Below, one piece after another: positions 26,095-34,412 of a stretch of DNA of 64,000 bases; the first letter of the stretch is position 1, and every line of letters begins with the position of its first letter. The notes under the pieces are model-generated. The model was not told the origin of the DNA. It did not search any database and saw only the letters and a program-made list of their open reading frames with translations. The stretch lies in assembly GCA_002347965.1 (NCBI GenBank), contig DDYN01000005.1, positions 21,315 through 85,314 of the forward strand, given 5' to 3'. The translations under genes were made by a program, and so were the position numbers. The DNA comes from UBA2233 sp002347965 [NCBI: Nitrospirae bacterium UBA2233]. Lineage in GTDB: Bacteria > UBA2233.

Positions 26095-26976
26095 ATGCGA
26101 TTCGTCATGGCAGCCAAAGAGGGGCGCTTAAGGCCCGGGATCTTACTTTCCTCGCGGGTCGTTTTCTTGTCGGACCTTCTGCGGGAGGAAATCCTAGACC
26201 TTCCGAAGTTCTTGTCGGAGACGCCGGACGCCATAAAGAAGACCCTGGAGGCGCTGGGCAACACCCATACTTTGAGCCCTCGGAACGAAGCCGGATCCTC
26301 GAGGCTAGAGGAGACCAGGCTTCACCCTCCGGTTCTTAGACCTGGAAAGATCGTCTGCATCGGCCAGAACTACAAAGGCCACCTGGCGGAGCAAAGCTTG
26401 AAGCCTCACAAATTTCCCGTAATCTTCGCAAAATGGCCGAGCTGCATCATAGGGCAAAACGAGGCCGTTGTTCTGCCAAAGGCATCGAAGAAGGTGGATA
26501 TCGAAGCGGAACTGGCCGTCGTGATCGCCAAAAAGGCCAAAAACGTCCCGAAAGAACGCGCCCTAGAGTACGTGTTCGGTTACAGCATCTTAAACGACGT
26601 CAGCGCACGCGATGTCCAGTACGCGGAAACCCAGTGGGTACGCGGCAAGTCGTTCGATACGTTCGCCCCTTTCGGCCCGTGGATCGTCACAGCCGACGAA
26701 ATCCCCGACCCCAGCGGACTCGGCATACGCTCCTGGATCAACGACACCTTAATGCAGGAAGCCTCCACGGCGGACATGGCGTTTGGCGTGCCAGAAATTG
26801 TCGCCTACCTTTCAGAGTGCTTCACGCTCGAGCCTGGGGACGTCATCGCAACAGGGACACCCGGCGGCGTCGGGCATTTCCGCAACCCACCCGTTTACCT
26901 GAAGCCTGGAGACAGGATACGCATCGAGATTGAACGAATAGGGACCCTGGAAAACCCCGTGCGCTCGGAAGACTAG
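26095..26976 (+). CDS. fumarylacetoacetate hydrolase (FAH) family protein
   Basis: A 293-residue protein with a short variable N-terminal domain and the FAH core: GKIVCIGQNYKGHLAEQ, PVIFAKWPSCIIG, the metal-binding acidic triad region DIEAELAVVIAKKAKN and NDVSARDVQ, then GKSFDTFAPFGPWIV and the closing IATGTPGGVGHF. Family members hydrolyse or decarboxylate beta-diketo acids or related metabolites (including oxaloacetate) with Mg2+. The substrate here is not determinable. It has a good ribosome site (AGGAG) 5 bases before the ATG. It ends overlapping a small possible ORF on the other strand. Confidence 0.88.
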   Translation: MRFVMAAKEGRLRPGILLSSRVVFLSDLLREEILDLPKFLSETPDAIKKTLEALGNTHTLSPRNEAGSSRLEETRLHPPVLRPGKIVCIGQNYKGHLAEQSLKPHKFPVIFAKWPSCIIGQNEAVVLPKASKKVDIEAELAVVIAKKAKNVPKERALEYVFGYSILNDVSARDVQYAETQWVRGKSFDTFAPFGPWIVTADEIPDPSGLGIRSWINDTLMQEASTADMAFGVPEIVAYLSECFTLEPGDVIATGTPGGVGHFRNPPVYLKPGDRIRIEIERIGTLENPVRSED

Positions 26977-27128
26977 AGAAGCACGTTGAGAAAAAAGCCG
27001 ATATTCTCCAGAATAACGCGATCGGTAAGCTCCCGAAGCGGGCCGGGCAACTGAACGTATACCCCGATGAGCCAAAGGACTAGGTCTGTAAGAGCACCCC
27101 GGAACGCTTCGTTTGCCAGGCTTTCCAT
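26973..27128 (-). CDS. possible small protein, 51 residues
   Basis: An ATG at 27128 with an AGGAAG ribosome site six bases upstream opens a 51-residue frame that fills the space between the FAH gene and the lysozyme-like gene. The product begins M-E-S-L-A-N-E-A-F and is amphipathic to hydrophobic (TDLVLWLIGVYVQLPG and ENIGFFLNVLL), so it could associate with the membrane. It shares 4 bases with the FAH stop, tail to tail. I recognise no family. Coding status is uncertain and rests on the ribosome site, the gap-filling fit and the plausible composition. Confidence 0.35.
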   Translation of the reverse strand: MESLANEAFRGALTDLVLWLIGVYVQLPGPLRELTDRVILENIGFFLNVLL

Positions 27129-27164
27129 CGCTTCCTATCTCTTTTTGTAAGGATTATAACCCAC

Positions 27165-27674
27165 GTGGAAGAGGCGAACAAGGACTACGAAGCGTTCCTT
27201 TCGGCACTGGGCTCAAGAGAATCCTCCGGCAGGTACGATGTCGAAAACCCCTGGGGATACTTGGGCAAGTACCAAATGGGCGAGGCCGCACTCATCGATG
27301 CAGGCTACTACCTGCAAGACGGCACGGCCAAAAACGACTGGAGGGGAGATTGGACGGGCAAGGACGGAGTCTGGTCCAAGGAAGATTTCCTTTCAAGCCC
27401 CTGGGCGCAAGAAAACGCCATACGCATTTCTATGACAAAGCTCTGGAGCTATATCCAAGCGCTCGGCCTCGATGCCTACGTCGGGAAAGGCATCTCGGGC
27501 ATTCAAATCACCCCATCCGGACTCTTGGCGAGCGCACACCTTTTGGGCGTGGGAAACCTTAGGTCCTTCCTCCTTGGAGAGCCCGGCCGTTTCCAAGATG
27601 CCCTAGGGACGGACATCAAGGAGTATTTGGGACGCTTTACCGGCTACGACATCCCGTTCACTTTAAAAGCTTAG
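27165..27674 (+). CDS. lysozyme-like domain protein without signal peptide
   Basis: A 169-residue protein starting at GTG. It shows a lysozyme-superfamily pattern: FLSALGSRESSGRYD with a likely catalytic Glu at about residue 19, NPWGYLGKYQMGEAALIDAGYY, DWTGKDGVWSKEDFL and GISGIQITPSGLLASAHLLG. Members cleave, or are thought to cleave, the glycan strand of peptidoglycan. There is no signal peptide or membrane segment, and no standard start codon upstream in the short intergenic space would add one. The next gene is an LD-carboxypeptidase, so a role on muropeptides is plausible. The function is inferred from fold only. Confidence 0.65.
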   Translation: MEEANKDYEAFLSALGSRESSGRYDVENPWGYLGKYQMGEAALIDAGYYLQDGTAKNDWRGDWTGKDGVWSKEDFLSSPWAQENAIRISMTKLWSYIQALGLDAYVGKGISGIQITPSGLLASAHLLGVGNLRSFLLGEPGRFQDALGTDIKEYLGRFTGYDIPFTLKA

Positions 27675-27707
27675 CAAACCTCGCGTTACACGGCGGCTAG
27701 AGACACG

Positions 27708-28604
27708 ATGGCTTCGCCCCTCAAAATCCTGCCCGTTTGGCCTGGTGACAGCGTTGGAGTCGTATCGCCCTCCCATTACCTAGGCGAACACCAGCTTGCA
27801 GCGGGCAAGGATCGGCTAGAGCGTCTGGGCTACAGGACAATCTTTTGCCAGGAACCAACGTTGGAGGCGCTCCCTTTCGCGGCCAAGGCTTCCAGGCGGG
27901 CAGACGCGTTGACCTTGGCGTTCACACACCCAAAAATCCGGGCAATCCTCGCCGCCCGGGGAGGAGGAGGCGCGCTAGAGCTCTTGCCGTTGATGAACCC
28001 TGGCGTATTCCGCGAAAACCCGAAGGCGTTCATGGGGTTCAGCGACGCCACCGCCATCTTGCTCTTCTTGGTCCACCAAGCAGGCATAGTGGCCTTCCAT
28101 GGCCCTACGCTCTCCAAGCACGCCGAAGAGGGGTTTGCATGCACACTGGCTGCGTTAAACTCTGGAGGTTTCAGCCGAGAGGTACGTCTCATGGGGCCCG
28201 AGTACAAAGTTGTCATCCCGGGAAAGGCCCAAGGAAGAGTTACTGGTGGATGCCTGTCGCTAGTCGTGTCCCTCCTTGGGACCCCATTCATGCCCGACCT
28301 TGAAGGCTGGATGCTTTTTCTCGAAGACGTTGGGGAGCCGCCCCACAGGCTTTACCGTATGCTCGTTCAACTAAGGCTGGCTGGCGTGTTCGAGAGGGTC
28401 AGTGCCGTGGTCTTCGGACCGCTTGGAGTTTCCTTGGACGAACCGCTTGTATTGCAAGCCCTAGGAGACCTCAAGATTCCCGTTGTCATGGGCATTCCTA
28501 GCGGACATATCCCTAATATGCTCCCTCTGCCGCTCGGCATTCTGGCCAGCTTAGATACCCAAGATGGCGTGCTTAGATACCTGGAGACACCGTTTTTAGA
28601 TTGA
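27708..28604 (+). CDS. LD-carboxypeptidase (S66 family, LdcA/MccF-like)
   Basis: A 298-residue serine peptidase. The nucleophile Ser is in FMGFSDATAILLFL, the catalytic Glu in MLFLEDVGEPPHRLYRML, and the His in IPSGHIPNMLPLPLG. VWPGDSVGVVSPS at the start and ILAARGGGGA are also family features. LdcA removes the terminal D-Ala from murein tetrapeptides in the cytoplasm during cell-wall recycling; MccF relatives inactivate peptide-nucleotide antibiotics. Recycling fits better next to a lysozyme-like gene. It converges with moaE, with a 9-base tail overlap. Confidence 0.88.
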   Translation: MASPLKILPVWPGDSVGVVSPSHYLGEHQLAAGKDRLERLGYRTIFCQEPTLEALPFAAKASRRADALTLAFTHPKIRAILAARGGGGALELLPLMNPGVFRENPKAFMGFSDATAILLFLVHQAGIVAFHGPTLSKHAEEGFACTLAALNSGGFSREVRLMGPEYKVVIPGKAQGRVTGGCLSLVVSLLGTPFMPDLEGWMLFLEDVGEPPHRLYRMLVQLRLAGVFERVSAVVFGPLGVSLDEPLVLQALGDLKIPVVMGIPSGHIPNMLPLPLGILASLDTQDGVLRYLETPFLD

Positions 28605-29045
28605 GTCCAGGGGAACTCCCTTGACCCAACGCGAGGTTTTATTGGCAAGAAGCTCTTTTTTCCAGACGGGTAGCGAATGCTTGATCCGCTCGATCCCATG
28701 GCGGGCCGCCTCGAACGCGTGCACCCTATGAGGGGCGCTGACGGCCACAAGAACGGACGTCTCGCCTACCTTGAGCATCCCGTAGCGGTGGATAAGGACC
28801 ACTTTTTGGATGTCAAAGGCTTCGAGCGTCTCTTGAGCCAGTCTCTCAAGTCGCTTCTTGGCTAGAGTAAGGTGGCATTCGTACAGGATCGCTTCGACCT
28901 CGCACGCCGATTCACCATTGTTACGGACGGTCCCCAAGAAAAATACCTGGGCGCCGGCCGCGGGGTCGCCCAAAAAACCAAGCGTGCCCTCAACCTCTAT
29001 CGGAGCCTCCTGGATGCTCGTAAGCGCCCTACCTTCCACGATCAA
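28596..29045 (-). CDS. moaE: molybdopterin synthase catalytic subunit MoaE
   Basis: A 149-residue protein. GAQVFFLGTVRNNGES, ILYECHLTLAKKRL, IHRYGMLKVGETSVLVAVSA, HRVHAFEAARHGIERIK and the active-site Lys region PVWKKELL are all typical. With thiocarboxylated MoaD it inserts two sulfurs into precursor Z (cPMP) to form molybdopterin. The start at TTG 29045 overlaps the moaD stop (TTGA). A GTG two codons later is an alternative. It is the last gene of its block. Confidence 0.92.
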   Translation of the reverse strand: MIVEGRALTSIQEAPIEVEGTLGFLGDPAAGAQVFFLGTVRNNGESACEVEAILYECHLTLAKKRLERLAQETLEAFDIQKVVLIHRYGMLKVGETSVLVAVSAPHRVHAFEAARHGIERIKHSLPVWKKELLANKTSRWVKGVPLDSI

Positions 29046-29284
29046 CCCCCGCTTACAGGAGGAATTAAAAACACCTCATCCCCTTCGGCCAACACCTTGT
29101 CGATTTCCACGACCTCGTCGTTCACGGCAATCGCCATGGCAGGCCAAAGCTCTTCTAGTCCCGGGTAACGTTCTATCAGTACGGCTTTAAGCCTCTCTAA
29201 AGTTGCACCTTCCTGAAAGTCAAGAAGCGCCCCTTTCCCCAAAAGGTCGCCCGCTTGACCAAACCCTCGAACACGCACCTTCAT
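29042..29284 (-). CDS. moaD: molybdopterin synthase sulfur carrier subunit MoaD
   Basis: An 80-residue ubiquitin-like beta-grasp protein ending in the required Gly-Gly (IPPVSGG), which is adenylated and thiocarboxylated so that it can deliver sulfur to MoaE. AIAVNDEVVEIDKVLAEGDEVFLIPP is the MoaD/ThiS signature. The adjacent moaE and a strong AAGGAGG ribosome site support the call. No other molybdenum-cofactor genes are in the window. Confidence 0.93.
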   Translation of the reverse strand: MKVRVRGFGQAGDLLGKGALLDFQEGATLERLKAVLIERYPGLEELWPAMAIAVNDEVVEIDKVLAEGDEVFLIPPVSGG

Positions 29285-29421
29285 GCTGCCTCCTTCTTTT
29301 TACGATAGGTACGATAGGGTGGTCCTCTTTTCTTTCAAGCCAAGCACGCGTACGGAACGAGCAACCCCCTTTTTGGCTTTGCACGAAAGGGCAGATTCCC
29401 CCGTTGCTACCTCCACCACGC

Positions 29422-29967
29422 CTAGCCTCTAGAAGTTCGGATGACGAGCGTCCCTGCTATATAATCATGGAGTGCTCGGCGCTCCGCATCGAACAATGGC
29501 CATAAAAGGCCTAGTCCAAGCGGAAGTAGAGAAAAAAGAAGGCCCAACTCTCTCAAGAGCGCCTCTTCGAACCTAAGCGACCTAGGGGCAAGCTTGATCA
29601 GGCGGAGACCTAGGACGTATTTCCCGAGTGTTCGGCCAAAGATCCAAAGCGCAAGCACAAAATAGGCAAGACCAAGCAACGCCGCGAGCCAGACGACCGC
29701 CTTTAGGCGGGCAAAAAGTACTCCAAGCCCTTCTTGGAAACTAGCCCCATGACCGGAAATACCGAGGCCCAGCACCCCAACGGCACATGCAGCGCTAACG
29801 ACAACCCCGCAATCAATCGCAAACGCGCCCAATCTTTGCCCAAACTCTGCCCTTTTAACGTCAGAGTAGTCCGCATGAACAAACTCAACTTCATTTTCAA
29901 GGCCTTCCGCCTCGAAACGCTCGACCCCTTCATTCCTTCGCAAGGGGCCGTTCACGCCTCGGCCCAT
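29422..29967 (-). CDS. RDD-family membrane protein
   Basis: A 181-residue protein with three to four hydrophobic segments. The RDD domain begins at about residue 41 (FGQRLGAFAIDCGVVVSAA), continues with FVLALWIFGRTLGKYVLGLRLI and ends with LWPLFDAERRALHDYIAGTLVI. RDD proteins are small membrane proteins of mostly unknown function; some act in ion or metabolite transport. I chose ATG 29967 because a GGAAGGGGG ribosome site precedes it. An ATG at 29985 is also in frame. The start overlaps the dxs 3' end, so it is translationally coupled to dxs. Confidence 0.78.
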   Translation of the reverse strand: MGRGVNGPLRRNEGVERFEAEGLENEVEFVHADYSDVKRAEFGQRLGAFAIDCGVVVSAACAVGVLGLGISGHGASFQEGLGVLFARLKAVVWLAALLGLAYFVLALWIFGRTLGKYVLGLRLIKLAPRSLRFEEALLRELGLLFSLLPLGLGLLWPLFDAERRALHDYIAGTLVIRTSRG

Positions 29968-31838
29968 TCGCCCCCTTCCAGCCAACCGAGCAACCTTCTT
30001 TCAAGGGAGGCAGCATCCATTCCGCACTCTTTTTCTAAACTCTCGAGCTCTCCGTGGGGAACGAAGGCATCCTCGATACCAAGCCTTAATAGCCGAACGG
30101 AACGCTTGCCAGAATCCGCGAGATATTCGGCCAAAAGCGACCCCAGCCCGCCGATCCTCACGCCATCTTCTAGGCTTACCCAAGCGTTTGTCAGGTTGCT
30201 CAACCACTTCAAGCATTCGCCGTCGAACGGCTTTAAAAACCGGGCGTTTACCACGATCGGAGTAAACCCTTTCTCTCGAAGCCCCCGGGCAAGGCAAAGC
30301 AACGTGGCTATGGTCCGCCCCGTCCCAAACAGCACTAAGCCTTCCCCTTTCGTAAGCACTTCCCAGCTTCCTACCTGCAGCGTTTCTTCTTTTGCAATCC
30401 CGCCGTTTGGGCTGTAGTCCGCGGTCGCTTTAGGGATACGGATAAAAAACGGCTTCCCCGAAGAAACGGCCGTGTTGAGCAGAAGAACGAACTCCCTGAA
30501 GTCTTTCGGGGCAGCCAAAACTACGTTTGGAATCGGGCGCAGATAGGCGATGTCAAACGTACCGTGGTGGGTTTGGCCATCCTCCCCCACAATCCCCGCC
30601 CTATCCATGACGAACGTAACAGGAAGATTCTGCAGGCAAACATCGTGAATTACCTGATCGTAGGCCCGCTGGAGGAAGGTAGAATAGATCGCCACAACGG
30701 GCTTGAGGCCTTGGGTAGCAAGACCGGCTGCAAACGTGACGGCATGCTGCTCGCAGATGCCCACATCAAACGCACGATCCGGAAAGCGCGTGAAATACTC
30801 TCTTAGCCCCGTCCCGTCCGGCATGGCCGCCGTGACGGCCAACACGCGGTCGTCTTGCTCCGCCAACCGAATCATGGCCTGCCCAAACACCTTTGAGTAG
30901 CTACAGCGCTGAGCGTTTGGAGAGGGCTTCTCTTCGGTTTTTATGCCAACTCCGTGGTAGGCGCAAGGATCAGATTCGGACGGGGCAAACCCCTTCCCCT
31001 TTTTCGTTCGCACGTGCACCAAAACCGGCTTGCGAAGGTCTTTCGTCCGCTCAAAGGCCCAGGCGAGCTCAGACAGATCATGCCCATCGAGTGGGCCCAC
31101 GTACTGAAACCCCAAAGACTGGAAGAAAAGGCCAACGTCGAGGTAGCCGCTGGCCATCCCCTCTTTAATCCCTTTTCCTAGGTAATAAAGAGGCTCTCCG
31201 AAAGGGATATTCTTTTTGAGGATCCCCTTGAGCTCGCTTTCTATTCTGAGAAGAGGCCTGGAAACGAGCGCCTTACTAAGAAAGCTCGCCAGAGCACCGA
31301 CGTTCTTCGAAATTGACATCGCGTTGTCGTTGAGAACAACTATGAGCCCTTGTTTAAGCGCCTCTTCTTGGTTTAGCGCCTCAAAACTCATGCCGGCCGT
31401 AAGGCCCCCATCCCCCAGAACCGCGATCACACGGCCTTCCTGACCAATTCGTTTCTTTGCCGCGAGTATTCCCAGCGAAGCCGATATGGCCGTTCCCGCA
31501 TGGCCAACACCAAACGCGTCGTGGATGCTTTCTTCTCGCGTTGGGAAAGGGGCGAGCCCTCCATGACGACGAAGCGTCGGGAAGATACCGCGCCTGCCTG
31601 TAAGGATTTTGTGCGCGTAGGCCTGGTGGCCCACGTCGAACACGATGGCATCCTTGGGGGAAGAGAACGCCCTGTGGAGAGCGACTATGAGCTCGACGGC
31701 GCCGAGCGGAGCAGCCAGGTGTCCGCCGTTTTCCAGGACCGTCTTGACGATCAGCTCCCGAATCTCCCGGCATAAACACTCTAGGTCCTCGAGCGAAAGA
31801 AGCTTTAGATCGTCCGGCCCGTCAATCTTTTCGAGCAC
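29952..31838 (-). CDS. dxs: 1-deoxy-D-xylulose-5-phosphate synthase Dxs
   Basis: A 628-residue thiamine-diphosphate enzyme condensing pyruvate and glyceraldehyde-3-phosphate, the first step of the MEP isoprenoid pathway. Features: GHLAAPLGAVELIVALH, FDVGHQAYAHKILTGR, ThDP motif GDGGLTAGMSFEALNQ...VVLNDNAMSISKNVGAL, PFLVH-type region VLVHVRTKKGKGF, and the transketolase C domain FDVGICEQHAVTFAAGLATQG with VVAIYSTFLQRAYDQVIHDV. Normal length. ispE lies upstream on the same strand with tRNA-Gln between them. Confidence 0.96.
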   Translation of the reverse strand: MLEKIDGPDDLKLLSLEDLECLCREIRELIVKTVLENGGHLAAPLGAVELIVALHRAFSSPKDAIVFDVGHQAYAHKILTGRRGIFPTLRRHGGLAPFPTREESIHDAFGVGHAGTAISASLGILAAKKRIGQEGRVIAVLGDGGLTAGMSFEALNQEEALKQGLIVVLNDNAMSISKNVGALASFLSKALVSRPLLRIESELKGILKKNIPFGEPLYYLGKGIKEGMASGYLDVGLFFQSLGFQYVGPLDGHDLSELAWAFERTKDLRKPVLVHVRTKKGKGFAPSESDPCAYHGVGIKTEEKPSPNAQRCSYSKVFGQAMIRLAEQDDRVLAVTAAMPDGTGLREYFTRFPDRAFDVGICEQHAVTFAAGLATQGLKPVVAIYSTFLQRAYDQVIHDVCLQNLPVTFVMDRAGIVGEDGQTHHGTFDIAYLRPIPNVVLAAPKDFREFVLLLNTAVSSGKPFFIRIPKATADYSPNGGIAKEETLQVGSWEVLTKGEGLVLFGTGRTIATLLCLARGLREKGFTPIVVNARFLKPFDGECLKWLSNLTNAWVSLEDGVRIGGLGSLLAEYLADSGKRSVRLLRLGIEDAFVPHGELESLEKECGMDAASLERRLLGWLEGGEWAEA

Positions 31839-31893
31839 CGCTGAGCATCCCTTGGAACGTTAAGAAGCAGGGGTCGGGGTTGTTTTTTATGAA

Positions 31894-31968
31894 TGGCTGG
31901 GGCGGGAGGATTCGAACCTCCGAATGTGGGATCCAAAATCCCATGACTTACCGCTTGTCGACGCCCCA
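31894..31968 (-). tRNA. tRNA-Gln (anticodon TTG)
   Basis: A 75-base cloverleaf on the minus strand with encoded CCA. The acceptor pairs TGGGGCG with CGCCCCA, the discriminator is G73, the anticodon loop TTTTGGA (anticodon TTG) sits on a GGGAT/ATCCC stem, and the T-arm is GGAGG-TTCGAAT-CCTCC. It sits between ispE (15 bases) and dxs (55 bases) on the same strand, so it is likely processed from an operon transcript or has a promoter within ispE. Confidence 0.95.
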
Positions 31969-31983
31969 ATCGATAGGATGCCG

Positions 31984-32871
31984 TTATGAGCAAGATGCAA
32001 CAGCAACAGGATAAAGCTTTCGCACGCTATGCGTGAAGATCAAGCCCCTCAATGGCCGGGAAATCCCGTAAACGCCTTTTTCCTTGGCGTTCATGAAGGC
32101 CTGCTTCGCCTTTGTCTCCGACAAATACCGCCCATAAGTCGAAGGCCCGCTTCCCGATAGCGACACCTCCTCTGCCCCGCTTTCTTCAAGATAGCGCGCA
32201 CACGCCAGAACATCCCTTACCATGCCGGACACGGGAAGGAAAAAGTCGTTCGATAAAAACTTGCCAACGTCCATTTTAAAGGCAGGATGAGGCGCTGTCA
32301 ATGATGCATCCCAAGCTTCGTAGGCGTCTTTTGTGGATACGCGCTCCTTGGGGACGAGAATAACATAGTACCCATTCGGCACGGCAACGCCGCGTCCTAG
32401 GCGCTCTCCTTTACCAGAAATCAGCCGACATCCGGGTTCAAGGAAAAAAGGCACGTCGGCCCCTAGCAAAACGGCAAGCTCTGCGAGCTCTTCTCGAGAA
32501 AGGGGCTTCCCGAAGGCATGATTGAGAATCCTGAGCATACAGGCCGCATCCGAGCTTCCCCCTCCAAGCCCGCTCGCGACCGGAATACGCTTAGTAAGCC
32601 ATACCCTTACCCCGACCTTTCTGTCAACCCGGCGCGCAAACATTCGAAGGGCTTCAAGCACGAGGTTGTCCTTTTGAAGCTCCACCTCTACGTCCGGGGG
32701 CATGATGCGCAGCGACACGCCGGTTCCCCCCATGGCCACCCATAGCTCGTCGGCAAGTGAAACCTGCTCAAAGACGCTTTCTATGTCGTGATAGCCGTCC
32801 GGCCTTTTGCCGACGATGCGAAGGGTCAGGTTAAGCTTTGCGTACGCCTTGGAAAAAAAAACGCTTCCCAT
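31984..32871 (-). CDS. ispE: 4-diphosphocytidyl-2-C-methyl-D-erythritol kinase IspE
   Basis: A 295-residue GHMP kinase that phosphorylates CDP-methylerythritol in the MEP pathway. It has the N-terminal AYAKLNLTLRIVGKRPDGYHDIESVF, the GHMP ATP motif PVASGLGGGSSDAACMLRIL, LGADVPFFLEPG and the C-terminal SLSGSGPSTYG. Length is family-typical. It begins 6 bases after the htrA stop, and dxs lies downstream beyond the tRNA. Confidence 0.95.
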   Translation of the reverse strand: MGSVFFSKAYAKLNLTLRIVGKRPDGYHDIESVFEQVSLADELWVAMGGTGVSLRIMPPDVEVELQKDNLVLEALRMFARRVDRKVGVRVWLTKRIPVASGLGGGSSDAACMLRILNHAFGKPLSREELAELAVLLGADVPFFLEPGCRLISGKGERLGRGVAVPNGYYVILVPKERVSTKDAYEAWDASLTAPHPAFKMDVGKFLSNDFFLPVSGMVRDVLACARYLEESGAEEVSLSGSGPSTYGRYLSETKAKQAFMNAKEKGVYGISRPLRGLIFTHSVRKLYPVAVASCS

Positions 32872-32877
32872 CCCCCC

Positions 32878-34353
32878 TTATCGCTTCCGCAAAGAGAGGT
32901 AGAGCGTCGAGTCCTGGCGCTTTATCAAAAGCAGAATCGATTCTCCGCTTCGTTTCGATTTCAGGATGGATTCTAGGCTTTCAACGGTGCTCAAAGGCCT
33001 TTTATCTACCTCAAGTATCACGTCTCCCGGCGCGATCCCTATAAAATCCGCCTCAGACCCGGGGTTAACCTCTAAAACGATAAGCCCCTTATCGGCCTCG
33101 ATGCCGTGCCTTCTGGCGAACTCGGAAGTTAATGGGGCAAGCGTCATCCCCATGACCGAGGTCGAACGCTCTTTCGTGGCCCCATCATCACCGGAGGCCG
33201 TCTCGTCTTCGTCTGGGAACGTACCGATCTTCACCTGCAGCGAATAGGGCTTCCCATTTCTTAGGATTTTTACCCTGACAACACTGCCTGGCGGTACACT
33301 CGAAACGATCAACGGAAGCTTCGAATACCGATCGATCGGCTTCCCGTTAAGTTCGGCAACTATGTCCCCCCTCTGGATTCCGGCCCGATCCGCCGGGCCA
33401 CCTTTGATCACGTCGGCAACGAGCGCCCCCTGGGCTTGCCCCAAGCCCATTGCGTCCCTAATTTCCGGCGTAATCTCTTGGATCGAAACCCCTAGCCAGC
33501 CGCGGTCAATACGCCCTTTTGTTTTCAACTGAGGAAGGAACGTCCGTACGATATTCACCGGGATGGCGAACCCGATTCCTTGAGCGTTTGCCAGGATCGC
33601 CGTGTTGACGCCTACCACCTGACCTTGAAGGTTGACCAAGGGTCCTCCGGAGTTTCCAGGATTGATCGAAGCATCTGTCTGGAGAAAATCTTCAAGACCG
33701 CCCAAGCCTAGGCTTCTTCCCTTGGCAGAGATGATCCCCGCGGTCACGGTATGGTCCAGGCCGACAGGGTTCCCCATTGCAAGCACCCATTCTCCGACTT
33801 CTAGCTTGTCTGAATCCCCGAGCGCGGCGTACGGAAGAGCCTTGTCTGCCTTGATGCGTATCAGCGCAACGTCCGTACTTTTGTCCTTTCCGACTACCTC
33901 GGCATTAAACGTCTGCCCGCCAAGAATGCTCACCCGGACTTGATCGGCCTTTTCGACTACATGGCTATTGGTAAGGATGAAACCGTCTCCTGAGATCACA
34001 ACCCCAGAACCTAGGCTTCGCTGCTTGAATTCTTTCGGCATTTGGCCGAAAAAGCGCTCGAAAAAATCATCGAACGGTGAGCCCGAAGGACCGGAAAATG
34101 GCATTGGATAGCTTGGCGCCTTGACGGTCGTCGTGGTGTTGATGTTAACCACGGCGGGATACACCTGCTTTACAACCCCGACAAAGGAGGTCGGGGTAAT
34201 CACCGGAACCGAAGGCTGAGACTCAGCATCCGCCTTAGAAGGGTGGAGCGTAAGCTCTACTTTAAGCCCAGAAGACAAAACTAGGCCGACGAAAGCCCCC
34301 ACAATGAGCAGGCCGGAGCCCCAAAGTATATACGTCATCTTTTTGCCGGGCAT
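32878..34353 (-). CDS. degP: HtrA/DegP-type periplasmic serine protease
   Basis: A 491-residue Do-family protease with an N-terminal hydrophobic leader or anchor (about residues 6-28). The trypsin-like domain has the catalytic triad His131 (TNSHVV), Asp161 (KSTDVALI) and Ser235 (GNSGGPL), followed by PDZ1 (GWLGVSIQEITPEIRDAMGL ... GIQRGDIVAELNG) and PDZ2 (TSVMGMTLAPLTSEFARRHG ... GIAPGDVILEVD). It degrades or refolds misfolded periplasmic proteins. It sits in a block with DnaK, HtpX and a Clp ATPase, which supports an envelope-stress role. DegP versus DegQ cannot be decided. Confidence 0.93.
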   Translation of the reverse strand: MPGKKMTYILWGSGLLIVGAFVGLVLSSGLKVELTLHPSKADAESQPSVPVITPTSFVGVVKQVYPAVVNINTTTTVKAPSYPMPFSGPSGSPFDDFFERFFGQMPKEFKQRSLGSGVVISGDGFILTNSHVVEKADQVRVSILGGQTFNAEVVGKDKSTDVALIRIKADKALPYAALGDSDKLEVGEWVLAMGNPVGLDHTVTAGIISAKGRSLGLGGLEDFLQTDASINPGNSGGPLVNLQGQVVGVNTAILANAQGIGFAIPVNIVRTFLPQLKTKGRIDRGWLGVSIQEITPEIRDAMGLGQAQGALVADVIKGGPADRAGIQRGDIVAELNGKPIDRYSKLPLIVSSVPPGSVVRVKILRNGKPYSLQVKIGTFPDEDETASGDDGATKERSTSVMGMTLAPLTSEFARRHGIEADKGLIVLEVNPGSEADFIGIAPGDVILEVDKRPLSTVESLESILKSKRSGESILLLIKRQDSTLYLSLRKR

Positions 34354-34412
34354 GGAAAATTCCCCTTTGCGCTTCGATTCTTCAGCAGGGCTCGAACAAA
34401 ATCAAGGGCTGG

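Noticed and set aside
29301-29318. Tandem 9-base repeat (TACGATAGG twice) upstream of moaD
   Set aside because: Too short and isolated to assign a function. It could be chance or slippage.
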